Shown: one piece after another, positions 13,901 to 28,900 of the stretch | Numbering within the stretch: the stretch's first letter is position 1 | Layout of the letters: each line of letters starts with the position of its first letter | DNA from: Apostichopus japonicus | Taxonomy: Eukaryota > Echinodermata > Holothuroidea > Aspidochirotida > Stichopodidae | Length of the DNA stretch: 64,000 nt | Assembly: GCF_037975245.1 (NCBI RefSeq) | Contig: NC_092564.1 | Span: 23,277,984 to 23,341,983 of the forward strand | Reading direction: 5' to 3' | Made by a program: the position numbers and the translations under genes | The notes under the pieces: model-generated | Databases searched by the model: none | The model's input: the letters and a program-made list of their open reading frames with translations, nothing else | What the model was told of the DNA's origin: nothing

Positions 13901-16900
13901 AATTAGAATTTTGTGATTGCAAATGGTTCTAATAATTACAAAGCAAATAGCTTTTGTTTGTGTTTGGAAATCTCCTTGACAAATATAATGATATAATTAC
14001 AGCAAATATTAAAATGATAAAATAATGATATACATAAAGATGCTTTCAACCTGGACTGTCAACATAAAAAATTTAAAAAAATTCAACTGATCTAAATAAT
14101 TGATGCAGTTTTCTTCGCCGTGGTTATGCCTTCTCTTTTTTGTCTGTCAGCTCTATTTAACTTTGTTGCTAGCAAGCTATGGAATGCACTGCCAAATAAT
14201 ATCCGTGATGCCAAAACATTAGCCACTTTTAAGAAATTACTTAAAACTCATTTTTTCTTTTTAGGAATTTCACTGTAAATCTATATTGTTTTAAAAAAAA
14301 ATTCCTTATAGATACATATATATTTTTATATTTATATTCAAGCTGTGTCCATTTTATTTTTGTGTATTCATATTTTAAGGGGTTTTGTCATTTTGTTACT
14401 TAAATTTACTTAAAACTCACTTTTTTTCTTTTTTTTTAGGAATTTCACTGTAAATCTATATTATTTTAAAAATTATTCCTTCCTTTATATATTTATATAT
14501 TTTTTATATTAATATTTAAGCTGTGTCAACTTTATTCTTCATATTCATATTTTAAGGGTTTTATTCATTTTGCTGTCATTTTAAAGCGCTCTTGAACATG
14601 CTTAAGCATGAAAAGAGTGCTATATAAATTTGATAAATGATAATAATTTACCAGGTGCTTGGTTGATAAAAAGTTTAAGCAACAGATGTGTTCCTGACAT
14701 AGAGTAATCATGGGCACATGTACATCTATACCAATTTAAGAAGAGAATTATCACCACTGGCTGATTATTGAGATCAAAGATTCGATATGAAACTTGAGAC
14801 TGACACTAAAGTGTGAACATATTAGATTGATGATGTAACTTGTATATTGTTAGTATTAATTTCTATATGTGTGTCTTTCTTTTTAACCATGTAGTTAATC
14901 CCAGCAATCTCTGTATCCAGCCCATACTCCCAGGTCCGTGCACCTCACAGATTACGAGATTTGCCTTGGATAATGTCGCCAACCAGTGCGTACCGTTCAC
15001 TTTTGGCGGTTGCCAGGGCAACGGCAACAACTTTGTCACTTTGAGTGACTGTACCAGAACTTGCAGTGGTGAGAATGAAGAGATTGAAGAAACAATAGTA
15101 ACAAGTGAAATTGTAGACTTATTAAAAGCCCAAATTTGACGTAATAACTAAAATTCATGTGACTAATAATCATTGGTTCAATGACGAGCTTAATATTACA
15201 ATTTGATGTTAAGATATTTATCTCAGAATTGTATTTCTGGCCAGCAAACTAAAATGGAAAAGCTGGAGGCTTACCAGCTGATAGAGCATTGAGGGCGACA
15301 GATAACGCAAATGTTGCCAGTTATAATAAACATGACCACTCTTTATTTGATGGCGGATTTGACAGATTTCTTTCAACGGCATCTAACCCTGTGTACCTTG
15401 TTTTGCATTGTGTTATAAATCACCATCAATCTAAAATGAACACTGTTTAAAACACAAGTCAAAACATAAATATTTTTTTCATATAAAACGAAATGTATAG
15501 GGTTTCAAATGAGCTTCTGTAGGCTTCTTAACCCTTCAGGACTTGCTGAACTATAAACTAAGCCATATTAGTTTATACTTTTTTAGGTTATAGCTTGTAC
15601 GATGGATGTACTAGCTCAAAAAGGTCAGATTATCTGTGAATCTAGTTCCCTCTTGGAAAGGCAAAGGTTTGAGGAATTTGCACTGCTCTGTTGAACCCTA
15701 AAACTTATTAGTGTCTTAACATCATTCCGAAATGACGTGTTTCATACTGGGTTTATGTCAGATTAGGTCATTCATTTACTTCGCTGAGATGAAATTTAAA
15801 GCAGTTTAAGCTTCTGTACAACAGGCATGTCGATGTGATATTCTCAGCTGTCAAACTAACTGATTATCTGTGTTTTTCTCCTGGTTGTCTGAGCAGCTTT
15901 CATCCCAGTTTGCAATCAACCCATGGAAGCCGGTCCCTGTGGTGGCTCCGTCCCAGCCTGGGCCTTCAATACGGACTCCGGTCAGTGCCAGCTATTCATA
16001 CAATCTTTCTGTCCTCCGTTTGACAATTCGTTTGAGTTCTTTGACCTCTGTGCTCAACAGTGCGGCGGTAAGTATGCATTGTTCCCCATTACTTTTAGGA
16101 AAAGTCGTTTGAAATTTAATCGGTCTAAAATTTTCTTCCAGTTTGTGGATTTCATCCATGGATGTTTTTATACCATATTATTTAAAAAAAAAAAATTATA
16201 CCAGATTTTTTACTTCATGAATCTAGTAACCTGCATGGCCTAAGTAGTCTTGATTGTTTTCACATACTGTGCAAAGTATCAACTATGCAAAGTTTTCACA
16301 TACTGTGCAAAGTATCAACTACGCAAAGTTTTCATATACTGTGCAAAGTATCAGTATCAAAGTATCCACTATGCAAAATTTTCACATACTGTGCAAAGTA
16401 TCAGTATCAAAGTATCAACTCTGCAAAGTTTTCACATACTGTGCAAAGTACACATACTTTGCAAAGTATCACAAGTTTTTTTATATCCTTCTAGGGGTCA
16501 GGATCACCTATATAATTATTTCACCCGACCCGCTAGATGATGTCACAACCATGTGCGTACTGCTTTAAAGTCTGAGGCTACGAAATCATATCAAATATTA
16601 AATGAGACTCGAGGAAATGCTCTGGTATTCTGCCTGTACTTTCATTTGATCAACAGACAATATAAAGAAACTCTGTGAAGTATTCTGTTAATTTGAAACG
16701 GTTAACTAATTTTTAAGGTCATTTAAACACAAATTATAATGGCTCACTGCGAGACTTATCGACACTGATAAAATAGACAATGTAAAATAGACAATGTAAT
16801 AAAAATAGACAATGTAAAATAGACAATGTAATAAAAGTAGACAATGTAAAATAGACAATGTAATAAAAATAGACAATGTAAAATAGACAATGTAAAGTCT

Positions 16901-19900
16901 ATATAAAATAGACAATGTAAAATAGACAATGTAAAATAGACAATAAAATAGACAATGTAAAGAAGTATCAAACTCGATTGTTTCATCAGCTCCGGTAGAG
17001 AGATGCAACATCCCCATCCTCCCTGGGTCTTGTAATGACAACGTCAACCGATGGGGTTACAACAGCATCTCCAGACAATGCGAGCAATTTGTCTATACAG
17101 GCTGTAATGGGAACGCCAACAGCTTCGCCACTCAGGCCGAGTGTGAAGCAAACTGCAACGGTGAGTTACGATTTACCACTTCATCAGCAAAATTCTGGGC
17201 TGGTGATGACATTTTCAGGAAATCCCAGATTTAATTACAAGATTCCTGTGCATCATGGTCTTCCTTGAGTCGTTGATCTGATGAAAGTTCAAAATCCATG
17301 TTCAGGGGTTTATCACACATACACAAAGTAATTCCAATTTTGCACAAATGAGAGTAGAAAACAACAAACTGATATCACTAGAAGTAAATAATGTATTTAT
17401 GGGTTTGAAATTTGTGCAGAAATGTCAAAAATGATGGTTTGCTTTGGAATACGTGTTTCAGAAGGCTCAAAGTCAAGGACTTTAAAGCTGTTCAAGTACA
17501 GTTACCTTTCTAGTTTTAGTTTACACAGAATACATGTAAAAGTTACAAATTTTGGGGAATTATTAAGAAACTCTCCAGCTAGTGTCGGACATTGATATGT
17601 TGTTAAACTATTTGTTTTGAAGATTATTATTCATAAATGTCTGTTTTCAGCATGTATGCTTTATACTGTTGCCATTTTCATTACAATTACTGTTAGTAGC
17701 GTGTGTTACATAACACTTAGTGTTTACACTGTGTACCAAAATTTGGAACCAGGTAATTAACAGTCATACCCACGGGTATCCCAACAATTCCACAAAGCTG
17801 TGCTACCAGAAGGCTCCAGCTTTGCAACAGGTTATTTTTTAAGGATATGAAGGTCTGCATCACTTTTAATTTTTGGTTCTTGTTTTATGAATGTTTTTTT
17901 TTTAAACAAACTCGAAGTCAAAATCATTGTTTTTTCGTTTTGTATATACCAGTTGAATTCTGGGGCAGCTACAGGGATAGTATTCGTGAGTAGTGCGTAA
18001 GGTGACATTGCCGATGACATGAGTACTTTTAATTCAACCAAGTTGTTTACTATAATTACAATGTGATACACTCAATCATGTTATTTCATGGCAAACAAAA
18101 ATGAGTTTTTTATATCTGTTAGTTTACCATTCACTAAAAATTGTCAAAGTCAAACCTTTCTTTCATACCTGATCTTTGCAAGTTCAAGATGATTTTCATT
18201 ACATTACCCGACCTGAGAACAAGCGCTATGACTCAGTCAATGTTTCCCGTAGCCATTCATACACTGCACAGACTGTAACCAGGGAGCCCAGTGAAACTAG
18301 CAATGAATGCCGCACAACACATGCCTGTGGTTTGGGCGAATGCACCATACAGTGTATCAGAAGAAACAAGTGATCTCTACGTCACATGTTACAGTTTCAT
18401 TGAAACCAATAAACCTAAAAGGGAGTGCTCTCTACGTCATGAATGAGCAGTCATTATTGGCAGGCAGCCAGTAAACACTAAAATTTGTAGAATAGCTGCA
18501 GCAAACTTTGTATTTGTGCGGTTTAATAAATGATTTATGGAAAAACAATACACCATGGAATTGTGGTGAAAGCTTTCATTGCGACAGTGACTACGCTTTA
18601 CCGGAGGTGAACAACAGTTGAGAGGCGTTATTTAAATATTAAACAAATACAGTTTACTACGAAATTTGAACAAAAGGTCTTTAGAAAGTAAGTCAATCAC
18701 AATCAAATTATTTCAACAACAATTTGAACAAATCTTTTATTCAATGGAGTATGGCATGGAGGTCAATGGACACAAGGGAGGACTCAATAAAAATATGGAA
18801 AAAAAGGGAAAACCCCTCATTCATAATCACCCTACTATAAAAATATTGACGTAAGTGCCGCGGTCTGATATTTCTGCTTTACCAAGCAGTCAGTTAAAAT
18901 ACAGGTACACACAACACATGCTAATTATATATTCAGGGTGGTCGGCATTTACACAAGAGTACAAGAAAGCAACCAATCGCCGCTCAGAATTATAACAGAA
19001 GCAATGCTCAATGTTATTCTCAACATGTACACAACACATGCTAATTATATATTCAGGGTGGTCGATATTTATACAGGAGTACAAGAAAGCAACCAATCGC
19101 CGCTCAGAATTATAACAGAAGCAATGCTCAATGTTATTCTCAACATATACACAACACATGCTAATTATATATTCAGGGTAGTCGATATTTATACAGGAGT
19201 ACAAGAAAGCAACCAATCGCCGCTCAGAATTATAACAGAAGCAATGCTCAATGTTATTCTCAACATGTACAAACACATGCTAATTATATATTCAGGGTGG
19301 TCAACATTTACACAAGAGTACAAGAAAGCAACCAATCGCCGCTCAGAATTATAACAGAAGCAATGCTCAATGTTATTCTCAACATGTACAAACACATGCT
19401 AATTATATATTCAGGGTGGTCGATATTTATACAGGAGTACAAGAAAGCAACCAATCGCCGCTCAGAATTATAACAGAAGCAATGCCCAATGTTATTCTCA
19501 ACATGTACACAACACATGCTAATTATATATTCAGGGTGGTCGATATTTATACAGGAGTACAAGAAAGCAACCAATCGCTGCTCAGAATTATATCAGAAGC
19601 AATGCTCAATGTTATTCTCAACATGTACACAACACATGCTAATTATATATTCAGGGTGGTCGATATTTATACAGAAGTACAAGAAAGCAACCAATCGCCG
19701 CTCAGAATTATAACAGAAGCAATGCCCAATGTTATTCTCAACATGTACAAACACATGCTAATTATATATTCAGGGTGGTCGATATTTATACAGGAGTACA
19801 AGAAAGCAACCAATCGCCGCTCAGAATTATAACAGAAGCAATGCTCAATGTTATTCTCAACATGTAAGTCATTGCAGCCACTAGATCTAGCAGCTCTTGC

Positions 19901-22900
19901 TGTTGTAGCATTGAACGTGTGCTACACCGCAATACATAGAGTAATGTATAATAGTGTAGTACAGTATAAATGCAGCCCTTGTAGCGACAAACTTTTTCAA
20001 AGGGCAAAACAGCATCGGCTTAACAGGGATTGAAAGACTTGCGAAAATATCCTTTAGTTAGATAAGTAATGCTTTTATTTTAGTTTGAAACCATAGTTCT
20101 TGTTTCCATTGTACCCACAGGCTACATATATACTTGATGATGACATTGTAAATACTCATGTCATTGTGTTTTTCTCCTCCCAGTGATCCCTACTGCTGTT
20201 AATCCATGTGAAATGGCCATTGATGCAGGTCCATGCAATGGCAATGAGCCCAGATTTGGTTATAGTCCTGTCGCTGAAAATTGTGTCGGTTTCACATTTG
20301 GAGGATGCGAGGGAAATGCAAACAATTTCGTGTCTATCACTGACTGCCTGCAGAGGTGTACCAGTGAGTACTTAGATGATATTTTATACTCAATAGTTAC
20401 TTACAACCAAGTACTTTAAGTTTTAGTATTAATATCTTTCAAAAAAGAAATTTTTAGGGGAAAAACTGGTCTTTCAGGCATAAAACAAAGTAACACCATA
20501 ACATTACCATTTCGGGAAGACTACTAAATTCCTTGTTTTTTTCAAAGTATAAATTGAAATATATTCATACATCATTAAATGGCTTTCAGGTCATTATTTG
20601 AAATGACTATTGACCAGACAAACCAAAGAAAGGATAGTTATGGGATTTAAATATTTTAGGAGTGTTCAGGAAGTTACCAAGATAAATGTGAAATGCTACC
20701 ATGATGTAATACATACATTTGATATGATTATATCTTTTCGCTGGGCCCTCTTTAGGTATGGCCCTTAACAAGTATTTGTGTTCAACCACATTGATGATGT
20801 GTTTACACAGGGCACATCTTCATTTTGAAAAGTGCTTAAAGACATAGGTTCGATATTAAATTTGGCAGTTCACAGATGAAAAATCAAATTGGAATGTTTA
20901 TATGTGTAATTTGCAAAAATTACTTTAATATCTTCTGTTAAAAACGGTGGTTTTATATCCTGGTTTGAAAATTTTACGATGTCGGCAGTAATGGTTGGTC
21001 ATTAAACTTTAAAACTTAGTAGGTTAAACAAAGTTGTGGAACTCTAACTTTTGAAGGTGTGGTACACCAATAGTAGTATTTAATTGGTTGGTAATGGCCA
21101 GTACCACCAGCATTATTAAGGCCTGTTATGAAATCCATCAAAGGCCGGGATTCTGTGTGTCAACCACACTGAAACTTTTAATATTTTAGTGCACCAAGGT
21201 TTGTAAGATTTATGGAAAATTCTGATAACTTTTCTACTACTTAATGGTACGCTTGGCATTTCAACATTCATTTTCATATTTTTAATTTTCCCTGTTTCAG
21301 CTGAAGTCTGTTCCCAGCCTATAACCAATTGTCCCGGAACAGAGACGAGGTGGGCCTACGACCCCAATGCAGGCGCGTGCATTTCACATACTTACGGAGG
21401 CTGTCAACCATCTGGGAACTTTTTCCTCTCTCAGACAGAATGTTCACTCCGGTGTGAAGGTAAGCGGAGAGGGTAACTCTGAATCAATTTCTAGAATTAT
21501 GACATCTTCAAGATTGGGAAGTAAAAGGACACTGTTTTTTGATCGATGTCAAACGTTACTCTGAAGTCTAAGATCACTTGAATATAGTTTACTTGGATTA
21601 ATGAAAAGGCCAAATTGTTCAAACAGTTTAAGGCTTAGTTTTCAAGTAAAGCTGGAATGACTATCACACTTGATGTTCCTTAGTAAGTTACAAGAATTCT
21701 CATTGTGAGATCAGAGAAAAGGCAAAAGCAGACTAGATAAGTGAATGATCAAAATTCATGTAAATATGCAAACCCCCACCCCCCCCCGTCCCATCTTCCC
21801 CTCATCGATTTCCTGTTGAACCTGTCCTGTAAGTGGATGAAACCAACCTAGAGCAGAGTCAAGACATTTTAAAGATGGTGACTCAACAAGCATGTCCTGC
21901 AGGAACCCAAGCCTTGGGTACATAGTAGCTCCTTCTCTGGCATTGTCAGATTCTTCGTGATTTTTCTTGTGGGCGGGGGATGGGTGGGTGGGTGGGTGAG
22001 GGCAGGGCAGAGGGGGAGAAAGGTTAACCTGGATGAATAACTGCTAGACAAGGAAGTTGTATTAACCTAATAGTCATTTTTATATGTATGTAGCTTTTCT
22101 AATGCAAGTTCATTATTGAATGTTGGATGTTAACCAATGATCAGTTTAGATGTGAGTCATAATAAGTTGAAACCAAAGAAATTGTGATATTTAAAGGCAA
22201 TACCTTTGCTTGATATCGTTATTATGTTGGTCCCAGCTTAGTCAGTTGAAGAAACCCTTTTGATCACCTTGAAGTTTAATGAAAGTCAAAACTTTTGATC
22301 ATTATATTAAACTTTTCCCATAAATCACTACAATACCAGTTTATTTTTGGCTTTCTATTGTTTTCAAGTTAATGAGTTTATAAGATCAATTAATTGTAAT
22401 GTCCATTCTTCTCTCCTTTCACTTTTTGCTATCTGGCAGCCCCTATCTGTTCTCAGGCAATGGTAGCTGGTCCCTGCTCAGCAATACTGGCAAAGTTTGT
22501 CTACAATGCCCTCACTGGACTCTGTGAACCATTTATCTACAGTGGCTGTGGTGGGACTGCCAATTTGTTTGATACTTTAGCAGATTGCATGAGATACTGC
22601 ACAGGTACAAAAACCTATTTTGTTCAAGTGTTGCAATTAAGTTTCTTTACGCATTCACTTTGTCATTACATTGTGGTTAATGCAATAGTTTCAGTACATA
22701 CATACATATTAGACACTTATATAGCGCTGCTACATCGAGATCGTAGCGCTTTGACAACTTAGCCTTGGTCATTGGTAACTTGTCACACCTACACACCAAA
22801 GTGTGTGCAATTCAATCAATCTCTCCTGGGGCACCACAGTGCACCACAACCACGTGTCCCCTGGGGGACTACCCATAGGGTGCAGCCACAAACCGGCGCA

Positions 22901-25900
22901 CGCAACTATATTTACAAGTTACCTCGCAAGTCCCCATTTATACACCTGGGTGAAGAGAGGCAATGGAGATAAAGTGCCTTGCCCAAGGACACAACTCAAT
23001 GATCTGGCCTGGGCTCGAACCTGTAATCCTTAGATCACCAGTCCACTGCCTTAACCACTTGAACACAATGCCCCCGCCCCTTCAGTGGAACAACAATAAT
23101 AACAATAACAATAATAACAACAATAATAAGAATCACAACATTAATAAGCTGTCCAATAATTGATAGAGACAGTTTCCTTCACTTTTATCATTAATCTGAT
23201 GTTGAATAATGTTACCTCTTTATCAATATTATTTACTTAATTATCTCTTGTTCTTAAAATTCATTTGAAGGAGAAAAATAAGAACCAGTGAACAAACTGC
23301 TTAGCTACTTAGGAAACAGCTTGCATATATTTTCTCTCAGGTATATAGTCTGTATGAAGATTCCATGTGAAACAAACCATCATCATAACAGAATTGACAT
23401 CATAAAAATATTATGAAAAAATATAATGTATGAGTAAATAAAAGTTAATCTTGCACAAGCCAGGTTTTTATGTTTGAAAACAGAGCTGTAGAAATTCCCC
23501 ATCAGATTCCCACAGATAAATAGTGTTATGTTTTTGCGCAAGCACTAGAAATGATTTCTTCAATTCCAAAGAGATAGTGTTGGCTGTCAATGCCAATACC
23601 CCCCTGTCTAGGCCCTCTCCTCCCCTTCTCTGCCCACCCCACCCCAAAAACAAAGAGAAAAGAACTAGAAAAAACTAAAGCAATAACAACACTGGGCCTA
23701 TAACACTTTGATAGCAGACACACAGAAACTAGCCTATTCTGCATATAAGAACTTGTTCAGAATGGTATAAAGTAACCAATATCTTCAACAATTCATTTCA
23801 TTTAAGCTTTGAAATGCAACTAGCTGTTTTAAGGACAGGATCGACAAATAACTGAAGACCGCACTCACTCTTTCTTGACTAAATATGACAAAACAAAATA
23901 GAATTCCAGGATTGTAAATGAATATCAACTAATAATAATTGTTGATCTGTTGTCTTTTATCCAGATTCTACGTGTCTTCAGCCTATAGACGCTGGACCAT
24001 GTTCTTTAAATCTGGCCAGATTCGCTCTCAACTCTGACATGGGTGCTTGTGAACCGTTTAGCTACGGCGGATGTCTGGGTAGCGGAAATAGATTTAACAC
24101 CCTCGCCGAATGTCAAGCTACTTGTGAAGGTAATGGGCTGCCCTTTAATATCTTTCACATCTGTTGTTTTTCTCGTAGTTGTTGGAAGGATGCAAGTATG
24201 GTATTTCAGGAGAAATTATTATTCCTTATAAAAAAAAATTCTTACAGATTTCTGGTTTTCTTTTGAAATAAATATCATAAGCTCTGAGATTCAGAAATAG
24301 AATGTCAATAATATCACCTTGACCTTGATGTAGAAACATCAGTTATGAAACTACTTCTATGCTTGCCTGTGAGATACTAAAAATCATAAGTTCAACAATT
24401 TAATGTTAATGTTACACTGTTGCCATTTTCATCACAATTACTGTTAGTAGGTGTGTTTCATTAAACTGTTGCTGTTTTCATTACAATGAATGTTTATCTG
24501 TGTGTTGCATTTACTCAATGACCTTTGTTCTTGTTTCCACTGTACCCACAGGGATCTCTACATATATACTTGATGATGACATTGTAAATAATCATTTCAT
24601 TGTGTTTTTTCTCCTCCCAGTGATCCCTACTGCTGTTAATCCATGTGAAATGCCCATTGATGCAGGTCCATGCAATGGCAATGAGGCCAGATTCGGTTAC
24701 AGTCCTGTCGCGGAAAATTGTGTTGGTTTCACATTTGGAGGATGCCAGGGAAATGCAAACAATTTTGTGTCTATCACTGACTGCCTGCAGAGGTGTACCA
24801 GTGAGTACTTAGATGATATATGATACTCAATAGTTACTTACAACCAAATACTTTAGTTTTAGCATTAACATCTTGCAAAAAATCAATTTTCAGGGGGAAA
24901 AAATTGTCTCTCAGGTCATTCTTTGAACTGACTATTGACCAGACAAACCAAAGAAATGGATAGTTATGGGATTTAAATATTTTAGGAGTGTTCAGGAAGT
25001 TACCAATATAAATGTGAAATGCTACCATGATATAATACATACATTTGATATGATTATATCTTTTCACTGGGTCCTCTTTAGGTATGGCCCTTAACAAATA
25101 TTTGTGTTCAACCACATTAATGATGTGTTTACACAGGGCACATCTTCATTTTGAAAAGTGCTTAAAGACATGGGTTTCATATTAAATTTGGCAGTTCACA
25201 GATGAAAATCAAATTGGAATGTTTATATGTGTAATTTGCAAAAAATTACTTTAATTTCTTCTATTACAAACGGTGGTTTTATATCCAGGTTTGAAAATTT
25301 GATGATGTCGGCATTAATGGTTTGTCATTAAACTTTAAACCTTAGAAGGTTAAACAAAGTTGTGGAACTCTAACTTTTGAATGTGTGGTACACCAATAGT
25401 AGTATATTATTGGTTGGTAATGGCCAGTACCACCAGCATTATTAAGGCCTGTTATGAAATCTATCAAAGGCCGGGATTCTGTGTGTCAACCACACCGCAA
25501 CTTTTAATATTTTAGTGCACCAAGATTTGTAAGATTTATGTAATTCTGGCAAACTTGTCTACTACTTAATGGTACGCTTGGCATTTCAACATTCATTTTC
25601 ATATTTGAATTTTTCCCTGTTTTAGCTGATGTCTGTTCCCAACCTATAACCAATTGTCCCGGAACAGAGACAAGGTGGGCTTACGACGTCAATGCGGGCG
25701 GATGCATTTCACATACTTACGGAGGCTGTCAACCATCTGGGAATTTTTTCCTCTCTCAGACAGAATGTTCACTCCGGTGTGAAGGTAAGCGGAGAGGGTA
25801 ACTCTGAATCAATTTCTAGAATTATGACATCTTCAAGATTGGGAAGTAAAAGGACACTGTTTTTTTATCGATTTCAAACGTAACTCTGAAGTCGAAGATC

Positions 25901-28900
25901 ACTTGAATATAGTTTACTTGGATTAATAACAGGTCAAATTGTTCAAACATTTTAAGGCTTAATTTACAAGTAAAGTAAAGCTAGAATGACTATCACACTT
26001 GATGTTCCTTAGTAAGTTACAAGAATTCTCATTGGGAGATCAGAGAAAAAGGTAAATTCAAACTAGATAAGTGAATGATCATGATTCATGTAAATATGCA
26101 AACCTCCACCCCCCCACCAACCCCCCCATCCCCTCATCCCCTCATTGATTTCCTGTTGAACCTGTCCAGTAAGTGGATGAAACCAACCTAGAGCAGAGTT
26201 AAGACATTTTAAAGATGGTGACTCAACAAGCATGTCCTGCAGGAACCTAACCCTTGGGTACATAGTAGCTCCTTCTCTGGCATTGTCAGATTCTTCGTGA
26301 TTTTTCTTGTGGGTGGGGGGGGGGGTGGGTGGGTGAGGGCTGGGCATAGGTGGAGAAAGGTTAACCTGGATGAATAACTGCCTGACAAGGAAGTTTTAGT
26401 CATTTTTATAGTATGTAGCTTTTCTAATGCAAGTTCATTATGGAAAATTGGATGTTAACCAATGATCAGTTTAGATGTGGGTCATAAAAAGTTGAAACCA
26501 ATGAAATGGTGATATTAAAAGGCAATACCTTTGGTTGATATCCTTATTACGTTGGTCCAGCTTAGTCAGTTGAAGAAACCCTTTTGATCACCTTGAAGTT
26601 TAGTGAAAGTCAAAACTTTTGATAATTATATTAAACTTTTCCCATAAATCACTGCAATACCAGTTTATTTTTGGCTTTCTATTGTTTTTAAGTTAATGAG
26701 TTTATAAGATCAATTAATTGTAATGTCCATTATTTCTTCTCTCCTTTCACATTTGCTATCTGGCAGCCCCTATCTGTTCTCAGGCAATGGTTGCTGGTAC
26801 CTGCTCAGCAATACTGACGAAGTTTGTCTACAACGCCCTCACTGGACTCTGTGATCCATTTATCTACAGTGGCTGTGGTGGGACTGCCAATTTGTTTGAT
26901 ACTTTAGCAGATTGCATGAGATACTGCACAGGTATTAAAACCTATTTTGTTCGAGTGTTGCCCTTAAGTTTCTTTACGCATTCACTTTGTCATTACATTG
27001 TGGTTAATGCAATAGTTTCAGTGGAACAACAATAATAACAATAACAACAACAATAATAACAACAATAATAATAATCACAATATTAATAAGCTGTCCAATA
27101 ATTGATAGGGACAGTTTCCTTCACTTTTAACATTAATCTGATGTTGAATAATGTAACCTCTTTATCATTATCATTACTTAATTATCTCTTGTTCTTAAAA
27201 TTCATTTGAATGAGAAAAATAAGAACCAGTAAACAAACTGCTTAGCTACTTAGCAAACAGCTTGTATATATTTTCTCTCAGGCATATGGTCCGTAAGAAG
27301 TTTCCATGTGAAACAAACCATCATCGTAACAGAATTTACATGATTAAAAAAATGATGAAAATATATAATGTAGGAGTAAATAAAAGTTAATCTTGACACA
27401 AGCCAGGTTTTTATGTTTGAAAACAGACCTTTAGAAATTCCCTATCAGATTCACACATATTAAATAGTGTTATATGTTTTTGTGCAAGCACAAAAAATGA
27501 TTTCTTCACTCCCAAAGAGATAGTATTGGCTGTCAATGCCAATACCCCCCAGTCTGGGCCCTCTCCTCCCCTTCCCTGCCCACCCCACCCCCAAAACAAA
27601 GGGAAAAGGACACAAACAAAAACTAAAGCAATAACAACACTGGGCCTGTAACACTTTGATAGCAGACACACAGAAACTAGCCTATTTGGCATATAAGAAC
27701 TTGTTCAGAATGGTATCAAGTAACCAAATATCTTCAACAATTCATTTTCATTGAGGCTCTGAAATGCAACTAGCTGTTTTAAGGACAGGATCGACAAATA
27801 AATGAAGACCGCACTCACTCTTTCTTGACTGAATATGACAAAACAATAGAGAATTCCAGGATTGTAAATAAAAATACCAACTAATAATAATTGTTGATCT
27901 ATTGTCTTTTATCCAGATTCTATGTGTCTTCAGCCAATAGACGCTGGACCATGTTCTTTAAATCTGGCCAGATTCGCTTTCAACTCTGACATGGGTGCTT
28001 GTGAACCGTTTAGCTACGGCGGATGTCTGGGTAGCGGAAATAGATTTAACACCCTCGCCGAATGTCAAGCTACTTGTGAAGGTAATGGGCTGCCCTTTAA
28101 TATCTTAGTGGTCGAAGGATGCAAGGATGGTATTTCAGGAGAAATACTATTCCTAAAAATTGTTTTTACAGATTTCTGGTATTTTCTTTTGAAATAAATA
28201 TCATAAGCTCTGAGATTCAGAAATTAGAATGTCAATAATATCACCTTTACCTTGATGTAGACACATCAGTTATGAAACTCCATCTATGCTTGCCTTTGTG
28301 ATACTAAAAATCATTAGTTCAACAATTTAATAAATGCACAGAACATATTTCAAGATCCCCATTGGCACGATTCCCGTCTTCGTAACTTTGTTAACAAGGA
28401 TTGCCACCCAGTTTAAATAGTTCAGTTGGTTTTTAACCTTAGCACATAACTAGTTGATATAGAATGTAGAATTGGCCTTACATACAAGCCAAAGCCTCAC
28501 AAATAGCCTAGTGAACTAATAATAACTATAATTTTTCTTTGGTATAGTAACAAAAGTGTTTTGAAATATGTTTCTTCTGGCTTATAATCCATGACTATTC
28601 TTACATTCATTCCACTGTCAGCCGTAACAGGAGATGCATGTGCACTCCCCCTCGATGCTGGACCGTGTACCGACAACGTGGTCAGGTTCTTCTACAACTC
28701 GGCGACCGAGAGCTGTCAACAGTTTACCTTTGGAGGATGTGGCGGCAACGTAAACAACTTTGCCACTCTTGACGAATGTGACCGGAGATGTGTCGGTAAG
28801 TTTTTAGAGATTGCTTGATCTTTTAAGATGCGTCGTTTAATTATTCTGTACTCGTCTATACGTTCAGCAAGAACATAAAAATAACTGATAAAGTTGAAAT

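Larger units (their letters stand above)
17663..24404 (+). repeat. Tandem segmental duplication, copy 1 (K10-K13)
   Basis: The ACTGTTGCCATTTTCATTAC block at 17663 reappears at 24414, and 20095-24404 aligns with about 24527-28331 through introns and exons. The two copies meet head to tail at about 24405-24413. Copy 1 has two large insertions relative to copy 2: 17720-20090 (including the 120-bp minisatellite) and the SINE at 22696-23086. Exon differences are few: I count about 11 amino-acid changes and about 13 silent changes across the four exon pairs. Confidence 0.9.
24414..28331 (+). repeat. Tandem segmental duplication, copy 2 (K14-K17)
   Basis: Second copy of the four-exon block. Homology with copy 1 extends through all introns, including the G/C-rich tracts and the pyrimidine-rich intron before K17, and ends near 28331 (TTCAACAATTTAAT in both). 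Offsets between paired exons are 4437, 4325, 4327 and 3952 bp; the fall between the last two pairs largely reflects the SINE present only in copy 1. Confidence 0.9.

Noticed and set aside
18176-18373. A 65-codon frame with a Cys/Gly-rich end (ACGLGECTIQC)
   Set aside because: Only four cysteines, no acceptor/donor pair in phase 1 around it and no repeat elsewhere in the array.
18890-19832. Overlapping open frames of 68-138 codons on both strands
   Set aside because: They follow the 120-bp minisatellite unit exactly, occur on both strands at once and break where a unit is one base short. No domain or splice logic supports coding.
23085-23135. AAT/AAC microsatellite (also 27026-27080) as a SINE tail
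   Set aside because: It is present in both duplication copies, including the one without the SINE, so it predates the insertion.
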